In this document: piece by piece, positions 13,199-27,829 of the stretch | Layout of the letters: every line of letters starts with the position of its first letter | Position numbering within the stretch: position 1 is the first letter of the stretch | Assembly: GCF_029227915.1 (NCBI RefSeq) | Contig: NC_079886.1 | Span: forward strand, 25,274,501-25,338,500 | From: Hydractinia symbiolongicarpus | Lineage: Eukaryota > Cnidaria > Hydrozoa > Anthoathecata > Hydractiniidae | DNA: 64,000 bases | Direction of reading: 5' to 3' | Program-made: the position numbers and the translations under genes | Notes under the pieces: generated by a model | Told to the model about the DNA's origin: nothing | The model's input: only the letters and a program-made list of their open reading frames with translations | Database searches by the model: none

Positions 13199-13332
13199 TG
13201 ATAAATGTGATAAATGAGACAATTGGATTCCAAGAATTAACATTCCTCTCACTTTGGCAGGAATGCTGAGACTCCGTAGTTACACTAGACGCTCTGTTAG
13301 CTCTTTATTTAAACTTTTTTTTGACTTGAACC
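13199..13332 (+). repeat. Shortened satellite monomer (134 bp), single copy
   Basis: ctctttatttaaa runs directly into cttttttttgacttgaacc, joining monomer position about 115 to about 353 and removing about 240 bp. I found this junction only once, so it was not amplified. Short T-rich and A-rich runs at the break may have served as microhomology. Confidence 0.75.
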
Positions 13333-14199
13333 TTATTAATGTGATAAATGGGACAATTGAAATCCAAAAATTAACATTCCTCTCACTTCGGCAGGAATGC
13401 TGAGACTCCGTAGTTACACTAGACGCTCTGTTAGCTCCTTATTTAAATATTTAGTTCGATAAGAAATTTTTTACAGTGGGACCAATCCAAGTCGTTAGAG
13501 TGCACTGAGAGAAGAGAGAAACTTTTTAAAAGTATATTTCATTGACTTTCGAGCAGTGTAAGTCCGTTTGAGTTACAACGGTTGTGTCACATAATCGTAC
13601 CAACATGTATTTAGCGATATTTTTCTGGTATTTTTAGGTTGTATTGCTTTTAAGAGTGAAACGATTGACCCTGTGATTTAATTGAACTTTTTTTTGACTT
13701 GAACCTTATTAATGTGATAAATGGGACAATTGGACTCCAAGAATTAACATTCCTCTCACTTCGGCAGGAATGCTGAGACTCCGTAGTTACACTAGACGCT
13801 CTGTTAGCTCCTTATTTAAATATTCAGTACGATATGACATTTTTTATAGTGCGACCAATCCAAGCCGTTCGAGCGCGCTGCGAACAGAGAGAAATTTTTT
13901 AAAACTACATTTTATTGACTTTCGAACGGTATCAGTCCGTTTGAGTTACAACAATTGCGTCACATATTCGTACCAACATGTATTTAGCGACATTTTACCG
14001 GTATTACTAGGTTGCATTGCTTTTAAAAGTGCAACGATTGACCGTGGGACCTAGTTGAACTGATTTAGAAGTTGAACCTGATAAATGTGATAAATGAGAC
14101 AATTGGATTGAAAGAATTAACATTCCCCTCACTTTGGCAGGAATGCTATGACTCCGTAGTTACACTAAATGCTCTGTTAGCTCTTTATTTAAGTATTTA

Positions 14200-16432
14200 G
14201 GTCGATAAGAATTTTTTACAGTGGGACCAATCCAAGTCGTTAGAGTGCACTGAGAAAAGAGAGAAACTTTTTAAAAGTACATTTCATTGACTTTCGAGCG
14301 GTGTAAGTCCGTTTGAGTTACAAAGGTTGTGTCACATATTCGTACCAACATGTATTTAGCGATATTTTTCTGGTATTTTTAGGTTGAATTGCTTTTAAAA
14401 GTGAAATGATTGACCGTGTGACCTATTTAAACTAATTTTTGACTTTAACGTGATAAATGTGATAGATGAGACAATTGGCCTCCAAGAATTTACATTTTTC
14501 TCATTTTGGTATAACTGCTGGAGCTTTGCAGTTACACTGGACGCTCTGTTAGCTCGTTACTTAAATATTCAGTACGATATGTCATTTTTTATAGTGGGAC
14601 TAATCCTAGCCGTTAGAGCGCACTGAGAACAGAGAAGAAGATTTTAAAACTACATTTCATTGACATTTGAACGGCATCAGTCCGTTTGAGTTACAACGGT
14701 TGAGTCACATATTCGTATCAACATGTATTTAGCGATATTTTTCCGGTATTACTAGGTTGCATTTCCTTTAAAAGTTAAGCGATTGACCGTGGGACCTAAT
14801 TGAACTGATTTTGAACTTGAACCTTATAAATGTGATAAATGAGACAATTGGACTCCAAGAATTAACATTCCTCTCACTTTGGCAGGAATGCTGAATCTCC
14901 GCAGTTACACTAAACGCTCTGTTAGCTCTTTATTTAAATATTTAGGTCGATAAGAAATTTTTACAGTGGGACCAATCCAAGTCGTTAGAGTGCACTGAGA
15001 AAAGAGAGAAACTTTTTAAAAGTATATTTCATTGACTTTCGAGCGGTGTAAGTCCGTTTGAGTTACAAAGGTTGTGTCACATATTCGTACCAACATGTAT
15101 TTAGCGATATTTTTCTGGTATTTTTAGGTTGAATTGCTTTTAAAAGTTAAATGAATGACCGTGTGACCTATTTAAACTAATTTTTGACTTTAACCTGAAA
15201 AATGTGATAGATGAGACAATTGGACTCCAAGAATTAACATTTTTCTCATTTTGGTATGACTGCTGGAGCTTTGCAGTTACACTGGACGCTCTGTTAGCTC
15301 GTTACTTAAATATTCAGTACGATATGTCATTTTTTATAGTGGGACTAATCCTAGCCGTTAGAGCGCACTGAGAGCAGAGAAGAAGATTTTAAAACTGCAT
15401 TTCATTGACTTTTGAACGGCATCAGTCCGTTTGAGTTACAACGGTTGAGTCACATATTCGTACCAACATGTATTTAGCGATATTTTTCCGGTATTACTAG
15501 GTTGCATTTCCTTTAAAAGTTAAGCGATTGACCGTGGACCTAATTGAACTGATTTTGAACTTGAAACTTATAAATGTGATAAATGAGACAACTGGACTCC
15601 AAGAATTAACATTCGTCTCACTTTGGCAGGAATGCTGAATCTCCGCAGTTACACTAAACGCTCTGTTAGCTCTTTATTTAAATATTTAGGTCGATAAGAA
15701 ATTTTTACAGTGGGACCAATCCAAGTCGTTAGAGTGCACTGAGAAAAGAGAGAAACTTTTTAAAAGTATATTTCATTGACTTTCGAGCGGTGTAAGTCCG
15801 TTTGAGTTACAAAGGTTGTGTCACATATTCGTACCAACATGTATTTAGCGATATTTTTCTGGTATTTTTAGGTTGAATTGCTTTTAAAAGTTAAATGATT
15901 GACCGTGTGACCTATTTAAACTAATTTTTGACTTTAACCTGAAAAATGTGATAGATGAGACAATTGGACTCCAAGAATTAACATTTTTCTCATTTTGGTA
16001 TGACTGCTGGAGCTTTGCAGTTACACTGGACGCTCTGTTAGCTCGTTACTTAAATATTCAGTACGATATGTCATTTTTTATAGTGGGACTAATCCTAGCC
16101 GTTAGAGCGCACTGAGAGCAGAGAAGAAGATTTTAAAACTGCATTTCATTGACTTTTGAACGGCATCAGTCCGTTTGAGTTACAACGGTTGAGTCACATA
16201 TTCGTACCAACATGTATTTAGCGATATTTTTCCGGTATTACTAGGTTGTATTTCTTTTAAAAGTTAAGCGATTGACCGTGGGACCTAATTGAACTGATTT
16301 TGAACTTGAAACTTATAAATGTGATAAATGAGACAATTGGACTCCAAGAATTAACATTCCTCTCACTTTGGCAGGAATGCTGAATCTCCGCAGTTACAGT
16401 AGACGCTCTGTTAGCTCTTTATTTAAATATTC
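14200..16432 (+). repeat. Dimeric higher-order repeat, ~744-745 bp x3
   Basis: The marker ggtcgataag occurs at 14,200, 14,945 and 15,689, spaced 745 and 744 bp, or two monomers. Other markers keep the same spacing: the gagcagagaagaagatttta segment is near 15,371 and 16,115, and a less diverged form is near 14,626. One monomer of each pair is the tctggtatttttagg type and the other the ccggtattactagg type. The third dimer merges into the ~1,863-bp pentamer region downstream. Confidence 0.8.
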
Positions 16433-19400
16433 AGTAAGATAATTCATTTTTTAGAGTGGGACTAATCCAAGCCGTTAGAGTGCACTGAGAACATAGAGAA
16501 ATTTTTTAAAACTACACTTCATTTACTTTCAAACGCTATGAGTCCGTTTGAGTTACAACTGTTGCATCACATATTCGTACGAGCATGTATTTAGCGACAT
16601 GTTTCTGGAATTACTGAGTTGCATTGCTTTTAAAAGTGAAACGATTGACCCTGTGATTTAATTGAACTTATTTTGGACTTTAACCTTATTAATGTGATAA
16701 ATGGGACAATTGAACTCCAAGAATTAACATTTTTCTCACTCTGGTATAACTGCTGGAGCTCTGCAATTACACTGGATGCTCTGTTAGCTCTTTATTTAAA
16801 TATCTGGATCAATAAATCATTTTTACAGTGGGACCAATTGAAGCCGTTAGCGCGCAGAGGAAATAGAGAAAGTTTCTAAAACCACATTTCATTGACTTTC
16901 AAACGATATCAATCCATTTGAGTTACAACGTTTGCGTCACATATTCGTACCAACATGTATTTAGCCATGTTTTTCCGGTATTACTAGGTTGCATTGCTCT
17001 TAAAAGTGAAACGATTGAACCTGTGATTTAATTGAACTTATTTTTAACTTTAACCTTATAAATGTGATAAATGAGACAATTGGATTCCAAGAATTAACAT
17101 TTTTCTCACTCTGGTATGACTGCTGGAGCTCTGTAATTACACTGGACGCTCTGTTAGCTCTTTATTTGAATATCTGGATCAATAAGACATTTTTTACAGT
17201 GGCACCAATCGAAGTCTTTAGCGCGCACTGAGGAAAGAGAGAAATTTTTTAAAACTACATTTCATTCACTTACGAACGGTATCAGTCCGTTTGAGTTACA
17301 ACAGTTGCTTCACATATTCGTACCAACATGTATTTAGCGACATTTTACCGGTATTACTAGGTTGCATTGCTTTTAAAAGTGCAACGATTGACCGTGGGAC
17401 CTAGTTGAACTGATTTAGAACTTGCACCTTATAAATGTGATAAATGAGACAATTGGACTCCAAGAATTAACATTCCTCTCACTTTGGCATGAATGCTGAA
17501 TCTCCGCAGTTACACTAGACGCTCTGTTAGCTCTTTATTTAAATATTTAGTTCGATAAGAAATTTTTTACAGTGGGACCAATCCAAGTCGTTAGAGTGCA
17601 CTGAGAAAAGAGAAGAAAATTTTAAAACTACATTTCATTGACTTTTGAACGGTATCAGTCCGTTTGAGTTACAACGGTTGAGTCACATATTCGTACCAAC
17701 ATGTATTTAGCGATATTTTTCTGGTATTTTTAGGTTGTATTGCTTTTAAAAGTGAAATGATTGACCGTGTGACCTATTTAAACTGATTTTGGACTTTAAC
17801 CTGATAAATATGATAGATAAGACAATTGGACTCCAAGAATTACTATTTTTCTCATTTTGGGATGACTGCTGGAGCTTTGCAGTTACACTGGACGCTCTGT
17901 TAGCTCGTTACTTAAATATTCAGTATGATATGTCATTTTTTATAGTGGGACTAATCCTAGCCGTTAGAGCGCACTGAGAACAGAGAAGAAAATTTTAAAA
18001 CTACATTTCATTGACTTTTGAACGGTATCAGTCTGTTTGAGTTACAACGGTTGAGTCACATATTCGTACCAACATGTATTTAGCAACATTTTTCCGGTAT
18101 TACTAGGTTGCATTTCTTTTAAAAGTTAAGCGATTGACCGTTGGACCTAATTGAACTGATTTTGAACTTGAACCTTATAAATGTGATAAATGAGACAATT
18201 GGACTCCAAGAATTAACATTCCTCTCACTTTGGCAGGAATGCTGAATCTCCGCAGTTACACTAGACGCTCTGTTAGCTCTTTATTTAAATATTCAGTAAG
18301 ATAAGTCATTTTTTAGAGTGGGACTAATCCAAGCCGTTAGAGTGCACTGAGAACATAGAGAAACTTTTTAAAACTAGACTTCATTTACTTTCAAACGCTA
18401 TCAGTCCGTTTGAGTTACAACTGTTGCATCACATATTCGTACGAGCATGTATTTAGCGACATGTTTCTGTTATTACTGAGTTGCATTGCTTTTAAAAGTG
18501 AAACGATTGACCCTGTGATTTTATTGAACTTATTTTGAACTTTAACCTCATAAATGTAATAAATGCGACAATTGAACTCCAAGAATTAACATTTTTCTCA
18601 CTCTGGTATAACTGCTGGAGCTTTGCAATTACACTGGACGCTCTTTTAGCTCTTTATTTAAATATCTGGATCAATAAGTCATTTTTTAGAGTGGGACCAA
18701 TTGAAGCCGTTAGCGCGCAGAGGAAATAGAGAAAGTTTCTAAAACCACATTTCATTGACTTTCAAACGATATCAGTCCGTTTGAGTTACAACGGTTGCGT
18801 CACATATTCGTACCAACATGTATTTAGCGATGTTTTTCCGGTATTACTGGGTTGCATTGCTCTTAAAAGTGAAACGATTGAACCTGTGATTTAATTGAAC
18901 TTATTTTTAACTTTAACCTTATAAATGTGATAAATGAGACAATTGGATTCCAAGAATTAACACTTTTCTCACTCTGGTATGACTGCTGGAGCTCTGTAAT
19001 TACACTGGACGCTCTGTTAGCTCTTTATTTGAATATCTGGATCAATAAGACATTTTTTACAGTGGCACCAATCGAAGCCTTTAGCGCGCACTGAGGAAAG
19101 AGAGAAATTTTTTAAAACTACATTTCATTCACTTACGAACGGTATCAGTCCGTTTGAGTTACAACAGCTGCTTCACATATTCGTACCAACATGTATTTAG
19201 CGACATTTTACCGGTATTACTAGGTTGCATTGCTTTTAAAAGTGCAACGATTGACCGTGGGACCTAGTTGAACTGACTTAGAACTTGCACCTTATAAATG
19301 TGATAAATGAGACAATTGGACTCCAAGAATTAACATTCCTCTCACTTTGGCATGAATGCTGAATCTCCGCAGTTACACTAGACGCTCTGTTAGCTCTTTA

Positions 19401-21140
19401 TTTAAATATTTAGTTCGATAAGAAATTTTTTACAGTGGGACCAATCCAAGTCGTTAGAGTGCACTGAGAAAAGAGAAGAAAATTTTAAAACTACATTTCA
19501 TTGACTTTTGAACGGTATCAGTCCGTTTGAGTTACAACGGTTGAGTCACATATTCGTACCAACATGTATTTAGCGATATTTTTCTGGTATTTTTAGGTTG
19601 TATTGCTTTTAAAAGTGAAATGATTGACCGTGTGACCTATTTAAACTGATTTTGGACTTTAACCTGATAAATATGATAGATAAGACAATTGGACTCCAAG
19701 AATTACTATTTTTCTCATTTTGGGATGACTGCTGGAGCTTTGCAGTTACACTGAACGCTCTGTTAGCTCGTTACTTAAATATTCAGTATGATATGTCATT
19801 TTTTATAGTGGGACTAATCCTAGCCGTTAGAGCGCACTGAGAACAGAGAAGAAAATTTTAAAACTACATTTCATTGACTTTTGAACGGTATCAGTCCGTT
19901 TGAGTTACAACGGTTGAGTCACATATTCGTACCAACATGTATTTAGCAACATTTTTCCGGTATTACTAGGTTGCATTTCTTTTAAAAGTTAAGCGATTGA
20001 CCGTTGGACCTAATTGAACTGATTTTGAACTTGAACCTTATAAATGTGATAAATGAGACAATTGGACTCCAAGAATTAACATTCCTCTCACTTTGGCAGG
20101 AATGCTGAATCTCCGCAGTTACACTAGACGCTCTGTTAGCTCTTTATTTAAATATTCAGTAAGATAAGTCATTTTTTAGAGTGGGACTAATCCAAGCCGT
20201 TAGAGTGCACTGAGAACATAGAGAAACTTTTTAAAACTAGACTTCATTTACTTTCAAACGCTATCAGTCCGTTTGAGTTACAACTGTTGCATCACATATT
20301 CGTACGAGCATGTATTTAGCGACATGTTTCTGTTATTACTGAGTTGCATTGCTTTTAAAAGTGAAACGATTGACCCTGTGATTTTATTGAACTTATTTTG
20401 AACTTTAACCTCATAAATGTAATAAATGCGACAATTGAACTCCAAGAATTAACATTTTTCTCACTCTGGTATAACTGCTGGAGCTTTGCAATTACACTGG
20501 ACGCTCTTTTAGCTCTTTATTTAAATATCTGGATCAATAAGTCATTTTTTAGAGTGGGACCAATTGAAGCCGTTAGCGCGCAGAGGAAATAGAGAAAGTT
20601 TCTAAAACCACATTTCATTGACTTTCAAACGATATCAGTCCGTTTGAGTTACAACGGTTGCGTCACATATTCGTACCAACATGTATTTAGCGATGTTTTT
20701 CCGGTATTACTAGGTTGCATTGCTCTTAAAAGTGAAACGATTGAACCTGTGATTTAATTGAACTTATTTTTAACTTTAACCTTATAAATGTGATAAATGA
20801 GACAATTGGATTCCAAGAATTAACACTTTTCTCACTCTGGTATGACTGCTGGAGCTCTGTAATTACACTGGACGCTCTGTTAGCTCTTTATTTGAATATC
20901 TGGATCAATAAGACATTTTTTACAGTGGCACCAATCGAAGCCTTTAGCGCGCACTGAGGAAAGAGAGAAATTTTTTAAAACTACATTTCATTCACTTACG
21001 AACGGTATCAGTCCGTTTGAGTTACAACAGTTGCGTCACATATTCGTACCAACATGTATTTAGCGACATTTTACCGGTATTACTAGGTTGCATTGCTTTT
21101 AAAAGTGCAACGATTGACCGTGGGACCTAGTTGAACTGAT
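15940..21140 (+). repeat. Pentameric higher-order repeat, ~1,863 bp, ~2.8 copies
   Basis: Sequence repeats at 1,863 bp (five monomers). For example, the rare cattttgggatgactgc is near 17,855 and 19,718, and the aatgtaataaatgcgacaat segment is near 18,553 and 20,416. Approximate copies are 15,940-17,802 (more diverged), 17,803-19,665 and 19,666-21,140 (partial). The second and third differ at only a few positions in the stretches I compared, so this is a recent duplication. Homology breaks near 21,150, where cttgcacctt changes to cttgaacctg. Confidence 0.85.
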
Positions 21141-22440
21141 TTAGAACTTGAACCTGATAAATGTGATAAATGAGACAATTGGATTCCAAGAATTAACATT
21201 CCCCTCACTTTGGCAGGAATGCTGTGACTCCGTAGTTACACTAGACGCTCTGTTAGCTCTTTATTTACATATTTAGTTCGATAAGAAATTTTTTACAGTG
21301 GGACCAATCCAAGTCGTTAGAGTGCACTGAGAAAGGAGAGAAACTTTTTAAAAGTGTATTTCATTGACTTTCCAGCGGCGTAAGTCCGTTTGAGTTACAA
21401 CGGTTGTGTCACATATTCGTACCAACATGTATTTAGCGATATTTTTCTGGTATTTTTAGGTTGTATTGCTTTTAACAGTGAAACGATTGACCCTGTGATT
21501 TAATTGAACTTTTTTTTGACTTGAACCTTATTAATGTGATAAATGGGACTATTGGACTCCAAGAATTAACATTCCTCCCACTTCGGCAGGAATGCTGAGA
21601 CTCCGTAGTTACACTAGACGCTCTGTTAGCTCCCTATTTAAATATTCAGTACGATATGACATTTTTTATAGTGGGACCAATGCAAGCCGTTAGGGCGCAC
21701 TGAGAACAGAGAGAAATTTTTTAAAACTACGTTTCATTCACTTACGAATGGTATCAGTCCGTTTGAGTTACAACGGTTGCGTCACATATTCGTACCAACA
21801 TGTATTTAGCGATATTTTTCCGATATTACTATGCTGCATTGGTTTTAGAAGTGAAACGATTGACCCTGTGACCTAATTGAACTGACTTTGGACTTTAAGA
21901 TTATAAATGTGATAAATGAGACAATTGGACTCCAAGAATGAACATAATTCTCTCTTTGGTATGTCTGCAGGAACTCCGCAGTTTCACTAGACGCTCTGTT
22001 AGCTCTTTATTTAAATATTTAGTTCGATAAGGAATTTTTTACAGTGGGACCAATCCAAGCCGTTAGAGTGCACTGAGAAAAGAGAGAATTTTTTTAAAAG
22101 TATATTTCATTGACTTTCGAGTGGTGTCAGTCCGTTTGATTTACAACTGTTGTGTCACATATTCGTCCCAACATGTATTTAGCTACATTGTTCCAGTATT
22201 ACTGGGTTGCATTGCTTTTAAGAGTGAAACGATTGACCCTGTGATTTAATTGAACTTTTTTTTGACTTGAACCTTATTAATGTGATAAATGGGACAATTG
22301 GACTCCAAGAATTAACATTCCTCTCACTTCGGCAGGAATGCTAAGACTCCGTAGTTACACTAGACGCTCTGTTAGCTCCTTATTTAAATATTCAGAACGA
22401 CATGTCATTTTTTATAGTGCGACTAATCCAAGCCGTTAGA

Positions 22441-23936
22441 GCGCACTGCGAACAGAGAGAAATTTTTTAAAACTACATTTTATTGACTTTCGAACGGTAT
22501 CAGTCCGTTTGAGTTACAACAGTTGCGTCACATATTCGTACCAACATGTATTTAGCGACATTTTACCGGTATTACTAGGTTGCATTGCTTTTAAAAGTGC
22601 AACGATTGACCGTGGGACCTAGTTGAACTGATTTAGAACTTGAACCTGATAAATGTGATAAATAAGACAATTGGATTCCAAGAATTAACATTCCCCTCAC
22701 TTTGGCAGGAATGCTGTGACTCCGTCGTTACACTAGACGCTCTGTTAGCTCTTTATTTAAATATTTAGTTCGATAAGAAATTTTTTACAGTGGGACCAAT
22801 CCAAGTCGTTAGAGTGCACTGAGAAAAGAGAGAAACTTTTTAAAAGTATATTTCATTGACTTTCGAGCGGTTTAAGTCCGTTTAAGTTACAACGGTTGTG
22901 TCACATATTCGTACCAACATGTATTTAGCGATATTTTTCTGGTATTTTTAGGTTGTATTGCTTTTAAAAGTGAAATGATTGACCGTGTGACCTACTTAAA
23001 CTGATTTTTGACTTTAACCTGATAAATGTGATAGATGAGACAATTGGACTCCAAGAATTAACATTTTTCTCATTTTGGTATGACTGCTGGAGCTTTGCAG
23101 TTACACTGGACGCTCTGTTAGCTCTTTATTTGAATATCTGGATCAATAAGACATTTTTTACAGTGGCACCAATCGAAGCCGTTAGCGCGCAATGCGAACA
23201 GAGAGAAATTTTTTAAAACTACATTTTATTGACTTTCGAACGGTATCAGTCCGTTTGAGTTACAACAGTTGCGTCACATATTCGTACCAACATGTATTTA
23301 GCGACATTTTACCGGTATTACTAGGTTGCATTGCTTTTAAAAGTGCAACGATTGACCGTGGGACCTAGTTGAACTGATTTAGAACTTGAACCTGATAAAT
23401 GTGATAAATAAGACAATTGGATTCCAAGAATTAACATTCCCCTCACTTTGGCAGGAATGCTGTGACTCCGTCGTTACACTAGACGCTCTGTTAGCTCTTT
23501 ATTTAAATATTTAGTTCGATAAGAAATTTTTTACAGTGGGACCAATCCAAGTCGTTAGAGTGCACTGAGAAAAGAGAGAAACTTTTTAAAAGTATATTTC
23601 ATTGACTTTCGAGCGGTTTAAGTCCGTTTAAGTTACAACGGTTGTGTCACATATTCGTACCAACATGTATTTAGCGATATTTTTCTGGTATTTTTAGGTT
23701 GTATTGCTTTTAAAAGTGAAATGATTGACCGTGTGACCTACTTAAACTGATTTTTGACTTTAACCTTATAAATGTGATAGATGAGACAATTGGACTCCAA
23801 GAATTAACATTTTTCTCATTTTGGTATGACTGCTGGAGCTTTGCAGTTACACTGGACGCTCTGTTAGCTCTTTATTTGAATATCTGGATCAATAAGACAT
23901 TTTTTACAGTGGCACCAATCGAAGCCGTTAGCGCGC
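22441..23936 (+). repeat. Dimeric higher-order repeat, 746 bp x2
   Basis: 22,441-23,189 recurs at 23,187-23,936, offset 746 bp. The marker tccgtcgttacac lies at 22,721 and 23,467. The copies are nearly identical, with rare differences such as aacctgataaatg near 23,017 against aaccttataaatg near 23,763. They sit in tandem with essentially no spacer. Confidence 0.82.
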
Positions 23937-26900
23937 ACTGAGGAAAGAGAGAAATTTTTTAAAACTACATTTCATTCACTTACGAACGGTATCAGTCCGT
24001 TTGAGTTACAACAGTTGCGTCACATATTCGTACCAACATGTATTTAGCGACATTTTACCGGTATTACTAGGTTGTATTGCTTTTAAAAGTGCAACGATTG
24101 ACCGTGGGACCTAGTTGAACTGATTTAGAACTTGAACCTGATAAATGTGATAAATGGGACAATTGGACTCCAAGAATTAACATTCCTCTCACTTCGGCAG
24201 GAATGCTGAGACTCCGTAGTTACACTAGACGCTCTGTTAGCTCCTTATTTAAATATTCAGTACGACATGTCATTTTTTATAGTGCGACTAATCCAAGCCG
24301 TTAGAGCGCACTGCGAACAGAGAGAAATTTTTTAAAACTACATTTTATTGACATTTGAACCGTATCAGTCCGTTTGAGTTACAACAGTTGCGTCACATAT
24401 TCGTACTAACATGTATTTAGCGACATTTTACCGGTATTACTAGGTTGCATTGCTTTTAAAAGTGCAACGATTGACCGTGGGACCTAGTTGAACTGATTTA
24501 GAACTTGAACCTGGTAAATGTGATAAGTGAGACAACTGGATACCAAGAATTAGCATTCCCCTCACTTTGGCAATAATGCTGTGACTCCGGAGTTACACTA
24601 GACGCTCTGTTAGCTCTTTATTTAAATATTTAGTTCGATAAGAAATTTTTTACAGTGGGACCAATCCAAGTCGTTAGAGTGCACTGAGAAAAGAGAGAAA
24701 CTTTTTAAAAGTACATTTCATTGACTTTCGAGCGGTGTAAGTCCGTTTGAGTTACAACGGTTGTGTCACATCCTCGTACCAACATGTATTTAGCGATATT
24801 TTTCTGGTATTTTCAGGTTGTATTGCTTTTAAAAGTGAAATGATTGACCGTGTGACCTATTTAAACTGATTTTGGACTTTAACCTGATAAATGTGATAGA
24901 TAAGACAATTGGACTCCAAGAATTAACATTCCTCTCACTTTGGCAGGAATGCTGAATCTCCGCAGTTACACTGGACGCTCTGTTAGCTCGTTACTTAAAT
25001 ATTCAGTACGATATGTCATTTTTTATAGTGGGACTAATCCAAGCCGGTAGAGTGCACTGAGAACATAGAGAAATTTTTTAAAACTAAACTTCATTTACTT
25101 TCAAACGCTATCAGTCCGTTTGAGTTACAACTGTTGCATCACATATTCGTACGAGCATGTGTTTAGCGACATGTTTCTGGTATTACTGAGTTGCATTGCT
25201 TTTAAAAGTGAGACGATTGACCCTGTGATTTAATTGAACTTATTTTGGACTTTAACCTCATAAATGTGATAAAAGGGACAATTGAACTCCAAGAATTAAC
25301 ATTTTTCTCACTCTGGTATAACTGTTGTAACTCTGCAATTACACTGGATGCTCTGTTAGCTCTTTATTTAAATATCTGGATCAATAAGTCATTTTTACAG
25401 TGGGACCAATTGAAGCCGTTAGCGCGCTGAGGAAATAGAGACAGTTTTTAAAACCACATTTCATTGGCTTTCAAACGATATCAATCCATTTGAGTTACAA
25501 CGTTTGCGTCACATATTCGTACCAACATGTATTTAGCGATGTTTTTCCGGTAGTACTAGGTTGCATTGCTCTTAAATGTGAAACGATTGAACCTGTGATT
25601 TAATTGAACTTATTTTTAACTTTAACCTTATAAATGTGATAAATGAGACAATTGGACTCCAAGAATGAACATTCTTCTCTCTTTGGTATGTCTGGAGGAA
25701 CTCCGCAGTTACACTAGACGCTCTGTTAGCTCTTTATTTAAATATTTAGTTCGATAAGAAATTTTTTACAGTGGGACCAGTCCAAGTCGTTAGAGTGCAC
25801 TGAGAAAAGAGAGAAATTTTTTAAAAGTATATTTCATTGACTTTCGAGCGGTGTCAGTCCGTTTGAGTTACAACAATTGTGTCACATATTCGTCCCAACA
25901 TGTATTTAGCTACATTGTTCCAGTATTACTGGGTTGCATTGCTTTTAAGAGTGAAACGATTGACCCTGTGATTTAATTGAACTTTTTTTTGACTTGAACC
26001 TTATTAATGTGATAAATAGGACAATTGGACTCCAAGAATTAACATTCCTCTCACTTCGGCAGGAATGCTGAGACTCCGTAGTTACACTAGACGCTCTGTT
26101 AGCTCCTTATTTAAATATTCAGTACGACATGTCATTTTTTATAGTGCGACCAATCCAAGCCGTTAGAGCGCACTGCGAACAGAGAGAAATTTTTTAAAAC
26201 TACATTTTATTGACTTTCGAACGGTATCAGTCCGTTTGAGTTACAACAGCTGCGTCACATATTCGTACCAACATGTATTTAGCGACATTTTACCGGTATT
26301 ACTAGGTTGCATTGCTTTTAAAAGTGCAACGATTGACCGTGGGACCTAGTTGAACTGATTTAGAACTCGAACCTGATAAATGTGATAAATAAGACAATTG
26401 GAGTCCAAGAATTAACATTCCCCTCACTTTGGCAGGAATGCTGGAGCTCTGCAATTACACTGGACGCTCTGTTAGCTCTTTATGTGAATATCTGGATCAA
26501 TAAGACATTTTTTACAGTGGCACCAATCGAAGTCGTTACAAGCACTGAGGAAAGAGAGAATCTTTTTAAAACTACATTTCATTCACTTACGAACGGTATC
26601 AGCCCGTTTGAGTTACAACGGTTGTGTCACATATTCGTACCAACATGTATTTTGCGATATTTTTCTGGTATTTTTAGGTTGTATTGCTTTTAAAAGTGAA
26701 ATGATTGACCCTGCGACCTAATTGAACTGACTTTGGACTTCAAGCTTATAAATGTGATAAATGAGACAATTGGACTCCAAGAATGAACATTCTTCTCTCT
26801 TTGGTATGTCTGCAGGAACTCCGCAGTTACACTACACGCTCTGTTAGCTCCTTATTTAAATATTCAGTACGACATGTCATTTTTTATAGTGCGACCAATC

Positions 26901-27829
26901 CAAGCCGTTAGAGCGCACTGCGAACAGAGAGAAATTTTTAAAACTACATTATATTGACTTTCGAACGGTATCAGTCCGTTTGAGTTACAACAGTTGCGTC
27001 ACATATTGGTACTAACATGTACTTAGCGACATTTTACCGGTATTACTAGGTTGCATTGCTTTTAAAAGTGCAACGATTGACCGTGGGACCTAGTTGAACT
27101 GATTTAGAACTTGAACCTGGTAAATGTGATAAATGAGACAACTGGATTCCAAGAATTAACATTCCCCTCACTTTGGCAGTAATGCTGTGACTCCGTAGTT
27201 ACACTAGACGCTCTGTTAGCTCTTTATTTAAATATTTAGTTCGATAAGAAATTTTTTACATTGGGACCAATCCAAGTCGTTAGAGTGCACTGAGAAAAGA
27301 GAGAAATTTTTAAAACTACATTATATTGACTTTCAAACGATATCAATCCATTTGAGTTACAACGTTTGCGTCACATATTCGTACCAACATGTATTTAGCG
27401 ATGTTTTTCCGGTAGTACTAGGTTGCATTGCTCTTAAATGTGAAACGATTGAACCTGTGATTTAATTGAACTTATTTTTAACTTTAACCTTATAAATGTG
27501 ATAAATGAGACAATTGGACTCCAAGAATTAACATTTTTCTCATTTTGGTATGACTGCTGGAGCTTTGCAGTTACACTGGACGCTCTGTTAGCTCGTTACT
27601 TAAATATTCAGTACGACATGTCATTTTTTATAGTGCGACCAATCCAAGCCGTTAGAGCGCACTGCGAACAGAGAGAAATTTTTAAAACTACATTATATTG
27701 ACTTTCAAACGATATCAATCCATTTGAATTACAACGTTTGCGTCACATATTCGTACCAACATGTATTTAGCGATGTTTTTCCGGTAGTACTAGGTTGCAT
27801 TGCTCTTAAATGTGAAACGATTGAACCTG